Assembly (NCBI RefSeq): GCF_000372725.1
Contig: NW_005198611.1
Location: forward strand, 70,946 to 134,945
DNA length: 64,000 nucleotides
Direction: 5' to 3'
Origin: Emiliania huxleyi CCMP1516
Taxonomy: Eukaryota; Haptophyta; Isochrysidales; Noelaerhabdaceae
Positions 53,525 to 63,573 of this stretch are shown piece after piece. The notes beneath the pieces were generated by a model. It was not told the origin of the DNA, did no database searches, and worked only from the letters and a program-made list of their open reading frames with translations. A program made the translations under genes and the position numbers. Each line of letters begins with the position of its first letter. The first letter of the stretch is position 1.

Positions 53525-53793
53525 TCACAGCACTGGTGGTTCGGCCTCTAGGAGGCGGGCGGCACCCGAGCGGCTGGCGTATTTTCCGGCCAGGCCGACG
53601 AGGGTGAAGGCGTCGATGAGCATCAAGCCGCCCGTGGGCCGCGCCAGGGCCGCGGCGGGTCCTGGCGACCCCTCGAGGGAGGCCAGGGTGGCCAAGGCAG
53701 CAGCCACAGCCTGGGAGGAAAAGTGCGCCGCCGACGCGCACTTCTCGTGCGGGTCATTCTCGGAGTTGTCGGGGACGTGCGAAGCTACCGCCT
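53525..53793 (-). CDS. Possible terminal exon, unknown protein
   Basis: After a candidate acceptor (CGTTCGCAG) the minus strand reads ASHVPDNSENDPHEKCASAA, then HFSSQAVAAALATLASLEGS, then GLMLIDAFTLVGLAGKYASR, and stops at 53525. The hydrophobic C-terminal stretch and even composition look real. No upstream exon could be joined. The opposite strand is open too, so confidence is low. Confidence 0.3.
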
Positions 53794-54282
53794 GCGAACG
53801 GCCGGTTGGAAGACGTCATGGCGGGCATGTGCGACCCTTAAGAACCCGCGTGCGACCAGAAGGTCGGCTGGAGGCGAGGCTGAAGGCAGTCCCAACAGTG
53901 GTGGATTTCTGTTGCTGACAGTTAGGGCGATCGTTGCGTGAACTGACGGCAGGCAAGCCGGCAGGTGGGAGGCGGGGATGTGCCGGGTGGATCCCCAAGC
54001 GGGCGAGCCGGGCCCGTGCATAGTTCGGGCGCGGGGGGCGCGGGAGCATGAGAAAGACGCACCGACATGCTGGTGGCTACCGGTCTCTTGATTGCCTGAT
54101 TTTGACGATTCTCGTTGGACCGTCGCTCGGAGCGAAATCCCAAAACCTCTCAGCTCAAAGGGGGAATTTATTTGTTTGGGCAGTGTTCGACCGGGCTAGT
54201 GTGATGCGCTAGCCGTCGCCCAAGTCTGATAAAAAAAAATTTTTTTTGATTTTGCCCGCCGCGCCCGGCCAGGGCCCCAGCG

Positions 54283-56767
54283 CCCAGGGTTCGGACTTTT
54301 TGCGGGGTATGGTATGGTACCCTCGCGCAACCCACCTCGAGACCATAGGCTAGTTCCATTTCACTGTGGCACAGCTCGCGTTACAAAACCTTGATTTTGA
54401 CCATTTGCGCACTATTGTACCTCTCGGTGCCTTCCAGAGGCAGCTGCGACCCCGCCGAGTAGACGGGCGCACACAGCAGGTGGCGCGGTGTGCGCCCGTC
54501 CACTCGGCGGGGTCGCAGCTGATTCTGCGCGTCCTGGGGAGGTACATTTGTTGCGCACCGGAGACGACTCGACGCCGCTGAGATCGGAGATCAAGCTCTG
54601 ACAGGTCACACGTCGCTCCTTTGACGCCGACGTGACTCGCCCGTACAGATCACATCAGGACACGGGCTCGACGCGCTCGGTACGACGCCTGCGACCCGTC
54701 TCGGGTCAGGTGGCACGACGCTCATCGCGCCTGCCAGCGCTGCCGTACAGGTTGCCACGACGAGGTCGAGCACGCTTCTATACGCTCGCCCAGCCTTCCT
54801 TTCCATCCCATTAGGCAGCCTGGGAACGGTGATGGTCAGAGGCAAAGCCTACGAGGGGTGGTGGAACCACATGTCACGGCTACTGACGGCTCGACCCCAC
54901 GATAGCCTCCGAAGGCTGACTTTGCGGCACCATCATCGGACGATGTCGACGAGTTGGGTCGCTCTCGCGGTAGCCAGATGACCTCCCATGCTAGTACCAT
55001 CGGCTAGGGTCGCAGGAAGCGCGGGGGAGGGCGCTGGGAGCAACACGGAGCTCCGTTGGACGTTTTCAAGATTAGCGTGTCAGAGTGAAATGGAACTAGC
55101 CATACCCCCCCGCCTGCTGACAGACCCAGCCTCCCGGAGACCGGGGATGGGCGGTCAGGACCATACCCCCCCACCCTTTGGAGAGAGAGAGAGAATTCTT
55201 GATACGAAACCACGACGACACACGCCAGTCGACTCGCATCGGTTGCCTCCATGAACGGCGGAGCTATTCTCGCGCCCACACCACACCTGGCTCCAACGTG
55301 GACACGCCCATAGCTGGGGACACTACTAGGTCACGCATGGCATCACAGAAGTTTTATCTCTGGGCCCCGAAAGGCATCTCTAGCAGTGTCGTTACACATG
55401 CCCCCTCCCCTCCTGGGCGCATGCGCCTCACGTCTCGCCAGAGCATAAGCCCTTGGCGTGTGGCGAGACGAGTTTTTCGCCATCGCAGCGAGCAGCAAGC
55501 CGCCCGCCGCAAACAGCCGGAGGCCTCGCCGCGGCACTGGCTGCGCCGCGGTCCCGCACCCGTCGACGCAGCTCCCCCCGCGGAAGACCGCGCGTAGCAA
55601 CGTCTTGACGATCGAGATGAGCGTGCCTGAAGCTCGCCCACCTACTGCCCCTGAGAGTTGGTTATTGAGTGGGATCAGCTCCCCCCCTTGGGATCGAAGC
55701 CGCCACAACCTCACACCCAACATCCCAGGCGGGATCAGAAGGGGACTCCACACCGGACACCGCCCGGGCACAGCCCCCCTACCCGTCGGATCGCACAGAG
55801 GGCCCCCTCGGAGCAGCCCACACACAATCACGCATCGGCAGATTGAGTGCCTGAGTCAGGCAGACAGCACAGACAAGAGGAGAGAGAGGAGAGAGAGAGA
55901 GAGAGAGGAGAGAGGAGAGGGTGAGGGTGTGTGCACACGTGTGGAGAGGGAGTGTGTCTGTGGTGGGCTGTAGTCGTACTACGTGGTCAGAACCACGCGC
56001 CCCTCAGGAGCTTAAGGTAGAGCTGAGCGTCCAAGACGCCTCGGTGCCACCCACCGGCGTGAAGACCATCCGGATCAGCCCAGTACGCCCTCCGGGCGAA
56101 CGGTCCCCGCGATGGCCCACGGTCCTCCGTCGCCAAGTTGAACCCCCTGCCTCCCGGTTGACCCCCCGGTCCCCGTACTCGACCATGAAATAAACTCAAA
56201 GTCCACCACAGCCTCCAGCCTCCACCTCCACCCGCGAGCCACCACCGCTGCCGCCCGCGACGCCGCCCGCCGCGTCAGATAGCCGCGACGCGCGCATCGA
56301 GTCGCGTCGGAGAGCCGCGCCGCACCAGCAGCAGCATCTGCACCACCAGCAGCAGCAGCACCACCACCACCACCACCCGAGAGAGAAGCGCACCTGCCCG
56401 ACGCCGCCCGCCGCTTCAGACGCTCGCGACGCGCGCGTCGAGCCCAGTCGCACAGCCGCGCCGCGCCAGACAGGCAGTGCAGGCGCAGAGGCGCTCGCAG
56501 AGCGGCGCTCAGCGCCGCGCACACCACGCTGCGGACCGTCGGACGAGCGCACCGTACGTCGGCGGCGAGCCGCGTCGCCAGCCGTCTCGCGAGAGAGCGG
56601 CGCCGCCGCGTGCGCGCAGCAGCCGCCGCGGCAGAGGCGAGCCGCGGCGACGTCCGCACTAACGGATAACGGCCATTGGCGGTTTTTCTCTCTCTCTCTC
56701 TCTCTCTCTCCCACCCTTTGGGCCGCGACTTACCATACCATACCCCGCAAAAAGTTGGAACCCAGGC
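54283..56767. mobile_element. Large TIR-bounded element (about 2.5 kb) with nested inverted repeats
   Basis: A perfect 25-bp inverted repeat joins 54295-54319 with 56731-56755 (ACTTTTTGCGGGGTATGG and on), extending imperfectly to about 36 bp. Inside, a 17-bp inverted pair (GGCTAGTTCCATTTCAC, 54348-54364 with 55085-55101) marks a second unit, and 54441-54521 is a long hairpin. CT and AG microsatellites (55176, 55880, 56690) and a CAG/CAC-rich stretch at 56320-56385 occur in the body. No transposase is recognised. Confidence 0.5.
54441..54521. repeat. 34-bp stem hairpin
   Basis: CAGCTGCGACCCCGCCGAGT and the following 14 bases (54441-54474) pair with 54488-54521 with one mismatch and a 13-base loop. 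Imperfect pairing extends to 54404 and 54558. Confidence 0.65.
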
Positions 56768-56830
56768 CAGCTCATCCCCACATCTGGTCAACAGCGCGAC
56801 GCCCACAATCTAAACGCACGGTCGACGGAG

Positions 56831-56956
56831 ATGCAGGCCGCCGTTCCGGCGGGGCTCTCCGCCGGCGACGCCTTCGTGGCGCAGCTTCCGGACGGGCAGC
56901 AGATTCAGATGACGGTGCCGCCGGGCGCCACCGCCGGCCAGCAAATCAGGGAAGTC
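56831..56956 (+). CDS. First exon of a VPPG-motif protein (partial)
   Basis: ATG 56831 opens a 42-codon exon: MQAAVPAGLSAGDAFVAQLP, then DGQQIQMTVPPGATAGQQIR and EV, followed at once by a perfect GTAAGT donor at 56957. The 'VPPGxxxGxxxxV' segment also appears in the CW-finger protein at about 13500 and is a recurrent motif in haptophyte proteins (knowledge from memory, not checked here). Downstream exons are not identified between 57000 and 58100, so the gene may have been cut by later insertions. It lies 64 bp from the right end of the 2.5-kb element. Confidence 0.5.
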
Positions 56957-56999
56957 GTAAGTGAGATGTGACTAACTGCTCTGTCGTCTGTGGAATAAC

Positions 57000-57524
57000 T
57001 ACTGATGGTGATGGAACTGGGAGCCAGTGAGTGATGGTGGGGGGCACTTAGCCCTGGTGCTAATGCTGACTTTACTACATGACATGGACGGTTGCGGTTG
57101 CCTATATGTAAGACTGGTTTTTATTTCGGGTTCTGGGTTCGGCAAAAAAACTCCGACACTGTCGATCGAAAATATTGAAAAAAATCCGCGACAACGCGCT
57201 CATGTTCCTGAGATGCATTGTGCGCATCCTCAGATGCCACATTCTATCCTGGGATGCATGGACTAACCCAAGATGAGGTATCATCTCGGCACACTTGTGC
57301 GTCTGAAGACGACTGCAGTATTGTATCACGCGATCAAAAGACGCGGGGCACCATCTAAAGAAGGTAAAGATGATCAAATCTTCTTGGAGAACCCAATCAT
57401 AGTGGAGACACCCGGTGTCCTTAGATGAAAAACGCATCCTAGATGGCGTTTGGCATCTAGGATGCGCATATCATCTGTAGATGGGGGGGTCGCCGCCCCT
57501 GTGCCCTGACGATTTCGCCGCGTG
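57000..57524. other. Non-coding, palindromic GATGC-rich stretch
   Basis: Contains repeated CATCC/GATGC words and a perfect hairpin at about 57433-57466 (CGCATCCTAGATG with CATCTAGGATGCG). No gene. Confidence 0.35.
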
Positions 57525-57650
57525 TTGGGTAACCTGGAAACGACATTTTTCGCCGCACCGGGTGATCTGAAATCGCTCACGCCGGGTGATCTGAAAAACG
57601 CCGGGTGATCTGCGACGCGAATCTCAAAAAGCGGGTAATCTGAAATTTAT
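57525..57650 (+). repeat. Degenerate tandem repeat of CCGGGTGATCTGAAA
   Basis: Five units of about 20-28 bp, each with GGGT(G/A)A(T/C)CTG followed by A-runs. Confidence 0.6.
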
Positions 57651-58137
57651 CCTATGGATGGCACAATACGATACTGAAAAGTCCTGGCACCTGGGTCCCG
57701 TACCACGCGGAATCGACCCTATCCAGTGCTCAAGTGCTCAACAGTCTCCTGGCCGCCTCGCAAGGCGTCTTCGGCCTTCATTCATTTGTCTCTTCAACTC
57801 GAGCTCTTCAATAATCTCATGCTCCGCAGCAACCTCGCTCGGCCAGAAGATCGGTCCTCCGAGGTGGGATGCTAGTAACCATGAGCCCGATCCGTCGCAG
57901 TGCTCTTGCGTTTCGGCGGTACTGGTGCACTAACCCCGAGAGAGAAACCCTTCGTTCGTTCGGAGTCGCTCCTCATCGGATGACATCGCAAACCCTAGAG
58001 GTACCGGCTAGAGTCCTTCCTTCCTCCTCCGGGAATGTACGTATGAGCTACATACCCCTTCTACGCCTCGGGCATCCATCGCCGCTGGAGCCTGGCGAGG
58101 TCTACTTCTGGCCTGCTGTGCCGCGAAATACCTTACC

Positions 58138-59030
58138 CTGAGGGAGGGTGTAGAGGATGTAGAGTGTAGAGCGCTGTAGAGCTGTAGAGCTCTACATCCG
58201 CCGCGGGACGAAGCGCCTCCGTTGTAGAGCGATGTAGAGCGCGATTTTGCTGTAGAGAGTTTGTTGTAGAGGCTCTACAGCCAAACCGCCGGGAAGGCAG
58301 TGACTCAAAGAGGTCGAGTCGCACTAATGGGGTGTCTCCGAGCTTACTGGAGCTCTGATGGACGGCCCTGACTATCCCTGACACACAGAGAGTCACTCTG
58401 ACAGCACACAACACCCTATGACTGCGTCATGACCAGCCTGCCATGCGTCGCCGGTGCCGCATTCGTCGCAGTGCTTCTTTAGCAGGCGGTGGACTGTCGG
58501 CTGCGAGGACGGTGCTGAGCGTTGAGTCCAGGCGAGTTGTGCTGGCCACGATCGCTACGCCGAGCCGAGCTGACGCGCCGAGGCGCCGGCCAGTCGCAGC
58601 CGTGAGGCATGCCACAGCAGCAGAGGCACCTGCCACCCATTGGGCGGGCAGACAGAAGGCCAGGGCAGCACTGGCTCTGGCAAGTGCAACGCGCCTCATG
58701 TCGGAGAGCGACCGTGCCTCGTTCGCCGCTTGCTTAGGATGCAGAGTTTGTTGTACTCTTAGCTTACTGGGAGAAAAGAGCCAGAGAGAGAGAGGTTTCA
58801 CGTTAAAGAGCGCCTCTACATCGCTCTACAACGCAAGCGCCTCGTCACGCGGCGGATGTAGAGCTCTACAGCTCTACAGCGCTCTACACAAGGACCCCAG
58901 GAATTGCGACTCGCCGCTTTCCTCCCACTGTGATTCTGTGTGAGCTCTGTGTCTTGATTTGCCAACAACAAACCTAATTAAGACATCTCTACAGCTCTAC
59001 AGCGCGGCGTAAATCCCCTACACACCTGAG
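58138..59030. mobile_element. TIR element with GTAGAGC arrays (893 bp, 8-bp TSD), copy 2
   Basis: Starts CTGAGGGAGGGTGTAGAGG as copy 1 does. Its right end is degenerate (CTACACACCTGAG), but the 8-bp duplication ACCTTACC (58130-58137 and 59031-59038) fixes the limits. The core matches copy 1 (23420-23900) apart from a deletion of about 80 bp. In the right arm, unique sequence that includes the 42-bp block at 58933 replaces part of the array. It ends 78 bp before the ATG of the next gene. Confidence 0.75.
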
Positions 59031-59108
59031 ACCTTACCCGCATTGAGCCCGAACCACACGGGCGCCGGTGGATGAGCGGCTGTACGGATCCGCAGTCAGG
59101 GTGTCAGT

Positions 59109-60188
59109 ATGCCGGCAGCAACTCGAGTGCTAGCCGACTCGTTGGCCGACCTCGAGGAGCGACACACGCGCTGGCAGCGACGATTGGCGCTCATGGCTGG
59201 CACGTTACCGCCACCGCGCCAGTCGCCGCTACTCGAGCCGCACTCGCCACCGCAGCAGCGCAAGCCGTCCCCTCCACGGCCGCTGCCGCCTCCGCACTCG
59301 CCGCAGCCGCGGTCCCGAGAGTCGCTGCCGCCGCCGCCGCCCTCTGGCCAGCTCTTGTCTGGCGCCAGGCATCAGTACATAGAGGCGCTGCTCGCCGAGC
59401 GGTCCCGCGCCTCGGTCACGTCAACCTATGCCCGAAATCACCGCATCGAGTCGCCCGCCTGCCCACAGAGCGAGTTTGTCGCACCGACAAAGGCTGCCCC
59501 TCTCCCGCCGACGAAGATGAGCACCAAGCCTCGTAAATGTCAGCAGAGGGGAGCTGCGGCGGCGGGCTGCGCCGACGCTGCCACCAGCGCCGCCGTCATC
59601 GCCGCCACCTCCGCCTCCGACGCGTCGTTCGCGCTCCGGCCGCAGCAAAAAGCCCGCCCCGAGCTAGCAGCGAGGAGCACACCGCTGAGGGCTCAGCGCC
59701 GCCACGTCGCATTCGTCTCGGCGGACGAGTTCCGGCAGGTTCTCGCGGCGCGGGTGCTGTCGCCGGTGAGGACCGGCAGCGGCATCTGCGCCGAGGCGGG
59801 GGTGAGTCTGCGCGCATCGCACTTGGGCGCGTGCGGCTGGGACGGCACGCCTCCCTCTGCGCGCACCCACTCGCTCCTCCTCTCGGAGGATGAGAGGGAC
59901 GGGCTGCGCCGCCTCCGCGCGCGCGGGCTGCTCAGCCTCGCCGGCCGGCCTCCGGCTGCGGGGGAGCCGCGGCCGCGGACGGTGCAGAGGCCCCCAGCCC
60001 GACCCTTCACCGGCGCCTTCGTGCGCCTGCAGCTCACCGGCATCTCCACCCCGACCCAGGCGCCGCCGAGGAGCTACGCGTGTGCCGGCGACTACACGGG
60101 CCTCGCGAGTGCTGCTGCTGGGTGGAAAGAGAGCCTGAGGGCCGATCCGCCGCATCCGGCGCGTGTTCGGAGAGAAAATGCACGCTGA
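59109..60188 (+). CDS. Hypothetical Pro/Ala/Arg-rich protein
   Basis: 359 residues from ATG 59109. The N-terminus is a helix (LADSLADLEERHTRWQRRLA), then a Pro-rich stretch, then ARHQYIEALLAERSRASVTS. The second half has more ordinary composition: RRHVAFVSADEFRQVLAARV, HSLLLSEDERDGLRRLRARG and FTGAFVRLQLTGISTPTQAP. No domain recognised. The forward strand is preferred because the ATG is well placed and this frame has the least biased composition. It starts 78 bp after a transposon, so its promoter may lie within or near the element. Confidence 0.5.
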   Translation: MPAATRVLADSLADLEERHTRWQRRLALMAGTLPPPRQSPLLEPHSPPQQRKPSPPRPLPPPHSPQPRSRESLPPPPPSGQLLSGARHQYIEALLAERSRASVTSTYARNHRIESPACPQSEFVAPTKAAPLPPTKMSTKPRKCQQRGAAAAGCADAATSAAVIAATSASDASFALRPQQKARPELAARSTPLRAQRRHVAFVSADEFRQVLAARVLSPVRTGSGICAEAGVSLRASHLGACGWDGTPPSARTHSLLLSEDERDGLRRLRARGLLSLAGRPPAAGEPRPRTVQRPPARPFTGAFVRLQLTGISTPTQAPPRSYACAGDYTGLASAAAGWKESLRADPPHPARVRRENAR

Positions 60189-61768
60189 AAAGGCAGACCT
60201 CTGGAGACCACGCCGCTTTTTACCACTAATCAACACTTTGCTGAAAGAGACGGCAGAATTGGAAACTCCGCGCACAGCCACAGAGAGCTGAGCGACCGCG
60301 CGGCCGCGTGCGGGCGTGAGGCGTGAGCGAGGATGCTCGACTATGTGATCGAGTCACGAGTGGCCTGTGTCCGCACTGGCGCCTCGCTGGACGCTGCCGC
60401 TACCGAAAGGTGAAAGCGCAGCCCCGCCCCGCAGCCGCCCTACGTTCTCGCCCGCGGGAGTCTCGGAGCAGTGTCACAGGCTTGGCCGGCGCGTGCAGCA
60501 CAGCGACGGGCGCGGTCCGTTCGAGCGTTCGCACGAGTTTCCTGCCGCCTGCGGGAAGAGGATCCGGTGAGTGAGCTGGGCGGCGATACTGCGGTCCCCC
60601 AGTGTGTTGGCCGCCCTGCAGGTTATTGTTGAAGGACTCCATCGCCACGAGAATTCTTGCATTTTTGCTCCCGGCTTAGGGAGCAAGCAAGCCCACTCAA
60701 CCCCAAGTACTCACCATTGTTACAGTGGTGTAGCTTGTGCAGAGGCTGCAGCCTCTGCTGGGGCGGAATGCGCGGGGTTTTCGGCGCGATGCCCTCGGTG
60801 AGTACACGCTACCGCGGTGCCGCAAGCTCTCCTGCGCGCGCGTGACGTGTGGGACGCGTGCGCTGCGCTCAAACGTCGCGATTTGGCGATAGGCGTTCGA
60901 GCCGGCGCACAGCGGATAGGTGCGCCGCGCAGGGGGGGTCGGAGGGGTGCGAGAGGGGGCGTGGGTCGGGCGCGCACCGGACGGCCCTGGGAACGGCCGT
61001 CACGTCGAGGAGTGGGGCTGTTGGCGGCTCGAGCGCCGAGGCGAGCCGCTCTGCTGCGCCGCCGACAGCCCCTCTTCCGAGCCGGCGCGTGGAGGCGAGC
61101 CGCGGCCGGTGTCGCTGGTGCGGGGGCGGCGCAGCGTTTATCCCCCCCCCCCGCCCGCGCCCGCCCGCCCGCCCGCCCGCCCTCAGGCCTTGCCCCTCCG
61201 CAGGCGCGGGAGCGCTCGCGGCGAGCACCTCCTACCTCTCGTCGCCCGGCTGCTCCCTTTCCCCGTCACCCGCCGCGCCCTCGCCCGGCCGCCCCACCGC
61301 GCACGGAGCGCTCGGCAGCTCGCCGCCGCCGCCGCGCGTCCCGCGCCGCCACGCTTGCCCCCTCTCCTGACGCGCACCCCGCGCAGACGGCGCTCCGGGA
61401 CAGACGGAGCAGCGACCGCGCCAGCGGTCGCTGCTCCGCCCCTCCGTCGCGCGCGCCGCGCGCGCGCTGCGCCGCTGCCGCCGCGCCCCCCTTCGCCGTC
61501 TGTTTCCCGCCGTATGGTGTGCGGTGCGCGCACGCGCAGCGCACACGGCAGCGGCTCCCCACCCCCCTACCCACCCCGTCGCGCCGCCGCCGCCGCCCCG
61601 CCGCCCCCGCCGCCGCCGCCGCCCCCGCTGTAGCGTTTGGGGGGGGCGACTGGCGACGGCAAAAATGCAAGCCCCGCCCCTGGCCACTGTTTCCTTCCTG
61701 ACCGGCGAGGCACGGAGCGGCTGTTAGCACTTTGTGTCTCGCGGTATCTGTGCGTGTGTGGCTGCGGC
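60189..61768. other. GC-rich intergenic region, no gene supported
   Basis: Open frames on both strands at 60820-61700 are Arg/Pro/Ala artefacts of more than 75% GC. Contains a perfect inverted repeat at 61405-61439 (GGAGCAGCGACCGC with its complement), related to the 172-bp tandem unit at 16600. Confidence 0.35.
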
Positions 61769-62028
61769 TCACATCTTCTCCTTCTTCGTCCGCTGGAGTT
61801 CCTGCAGAAACTGAAGCGGCGAGTCGAACCAGTCGCCGTACCTGTTTCCGAATCGCGCTGTTAAATTCGCGGGGGCAGGAGCAGGAGGCGGGCGCGCATG
61901 CACTTTTTCGAGCAGAGCTTGCAGTGCTCGATGTCTGAGCCGATCTCGACCACCTCGGCCTCGAGCACGTGCCAGTGCGCCTCCAGCGATGAGAGAATGT
62001 TGACGAGGTCGGACTGAGCGGGCCGCAT
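61769..62028 (-). CDS. Small conserved-looking two-exon protein
   Basis: Exons 62028-61904 and 61841-61769, about 65 residues. A short 62-bp GT-AG intron (GTGCAT...AAACAG) joins HCKLCSKK|YGDWFDSPLQFL in frame. The full reading has MRPAQSDLVNILSSLEAHWH, then VLEAEVVEIGSDIEHCKLCS, and ends LQELQRTKKEKM. It has an amphipathic helix, a CxxC pair and a charged helix, like a small subunit or adaptor. Extra 5' exons are possible because an acceptor-like CGCTCAG lies inside the first codons. Family not recognised. Confidence 0.5.
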
Positions 62029-62168
62029 TGCCGGGCTCGGGCGTCGCGTTGTTCGCTGCGCCTTCAAGCCGACGGAGGAAAAGAATTTTTCAATCGCTCA
62101 CACAACACTGGGGACGGGACTGGCGCGCACTGGCACTAACAAGGAAAAGAATTTTAGCAACCTGCACG

Positions 62169-62940
62169 ACCACCACGCCGCAACCGTCGCCGGCGCGCGA
62201 CACGTTCCCGTAGGCCGGACTGTCCTCGTCGAGAGTGTGTGCCGCCAAGGCGGGACGCACTCAGGGACGGTGCCGACGGGACGCGGCTCGAAGGGTGTGG
62301 CTCCGCAGCGCGGCTGGCACTCGTCGCAGAGGCCTCACCTTCAAAAAGTCGGGCATGGCTCTCCCCGCAACTTTCTCGCTAACACGCGCGCACCGCCGAG
62401 CCTGCGGCGGGCGTGCTGCAGCCGCACGTCTAACTTCGTCATAGTGCCACGACGTGCGGCCTAGATTTAGCCCACGCGCCTCAGCTCGCAAACACTCACC
62501 CATTGAATTGTCACTGCCCGTGAGCGGTGCGAGATAGGGCTAGCAGTAGGCCGCTAGCCTGTGAGGAGGGCGTCCATAGACACCTCACTAGACCCCACAC
62601 ACGGTCTCGTCCGTGCCTCGCCGGCCGGCGAGATTGCTAGAGGTGAGCAAGCCTGCTCTAGCCTCGCATGTTACTTGCTGTCGTCTGTTGTTTGTTGTGC
62701 CCTTGTTTGTTCTCTTGGCACCTTGGAGTGCTGGGGGGGGCGACAGGGAGGATGTGGCCTTGAGTTATGTGTACGCCAACTCAGGGTGTGTGGCAGCCAA
62801 GCTGGCTGTGTGTCTTGTGAGCCTGTTTGTGTCTGTGTGTCGCTCGTGCGTGCCGTCATCATCTGTCCAGCGCGTCCACCCATACCGCGTTGGTGTCCAG
62901 TCCGAGCCTGGCTGTTCTTCACCTTACTACATACATACAT
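62169..62940 (+). mobile_element. Non-LTR-like dispersed repeat (family A, copy 3)
   Basis: Aligns end to end with 18280-19050. Ends in a (CATA)n tail (62928-62945). Its 5' flank has the short repeat ACTGGCGCGCACTGGCACTA (62118), also found at 39030. Confidence 0.65.
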
Positions 62941-63024
62941 GCATACGACGCTGATCTAGGCACGGGACTGGCGCGCACAGGGAAAGAATTTGAACTGCAT
63001 GGCTCGCACGACACTGGGCAGTCT

Positions 63025-63080
63025 TAAAATCCCTCTGTGGTGGCGGCGTGCCGTCCTCCCATCCCTCCCTCCCTTGGGGT
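63025..63080 (+). repeat. R2 short repeat
   Basis: TTAAAATCCCTCTGTGGTGG followed by CGTCCTCCCATCCCTCCC matches the R2 core. Confidence 0.65.
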
Positions 63081-63118
63081 CTTGGAGCACTTGGAGTGCA
63101 GTCATTAACCTCACATCC

Positions 63119-63335
63119 AGGGCCGGGGAGCTCAGAAGCGCACCCAGCGGGCCGGATGATCGGTATCGGGCTACGGGCTAGAGAGCCCTGACCCCTAGGG
63201 GGGGGTGCGCGTTCGCAGGGCAAGGGCCTTAAAGTAAACACAGTTCTCCGAGAGGGCTCCGTGTACCGGGTTTCCCCTTAACTGCAGAACGCCCCCTCTA
63301 CTCGGAGCTAGTGGACACGGACACTACGACACCAC
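63119..63335 (+). repeat. Dispersed repeat (family C), copy 2
   Basis: See 47675-47890. The same block order with about 80-85% apparent identity by eye. Confidence 0.6.
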
Positions 63336-63573
63336 CCGTCACGTACACACACGACTGTCTAACGTGTACACTGCCCGGCCTCTGTTTTCTTTCTTTCTTT
63401 CTTTCTTTCAGAGGTACACAACGGAAAAGAAACCGGGATGCGAGGGAAGCCTAGATGACTGAGTGGTTGTGAGTTTGTGTGTAGATAGTAGTAACAACTT
63501 CAAGAAGAGATGATCGCGATCGGGCCGCTGCTCTCTCTCTGTTGCCATAAGGGAAGGTATCAGCTGGTCCGCC

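Noticed and set aside
55343-55831. Minus-strand 162-residue frame in the 2.5-kb element
   Set aside because: Overlapping forward frames of similar quality, and no motif.
60817-61701. Long Arg/Pro frames on both strands
   Set aside because: Local GC is extreme, and stop codons are rare by composition alone.
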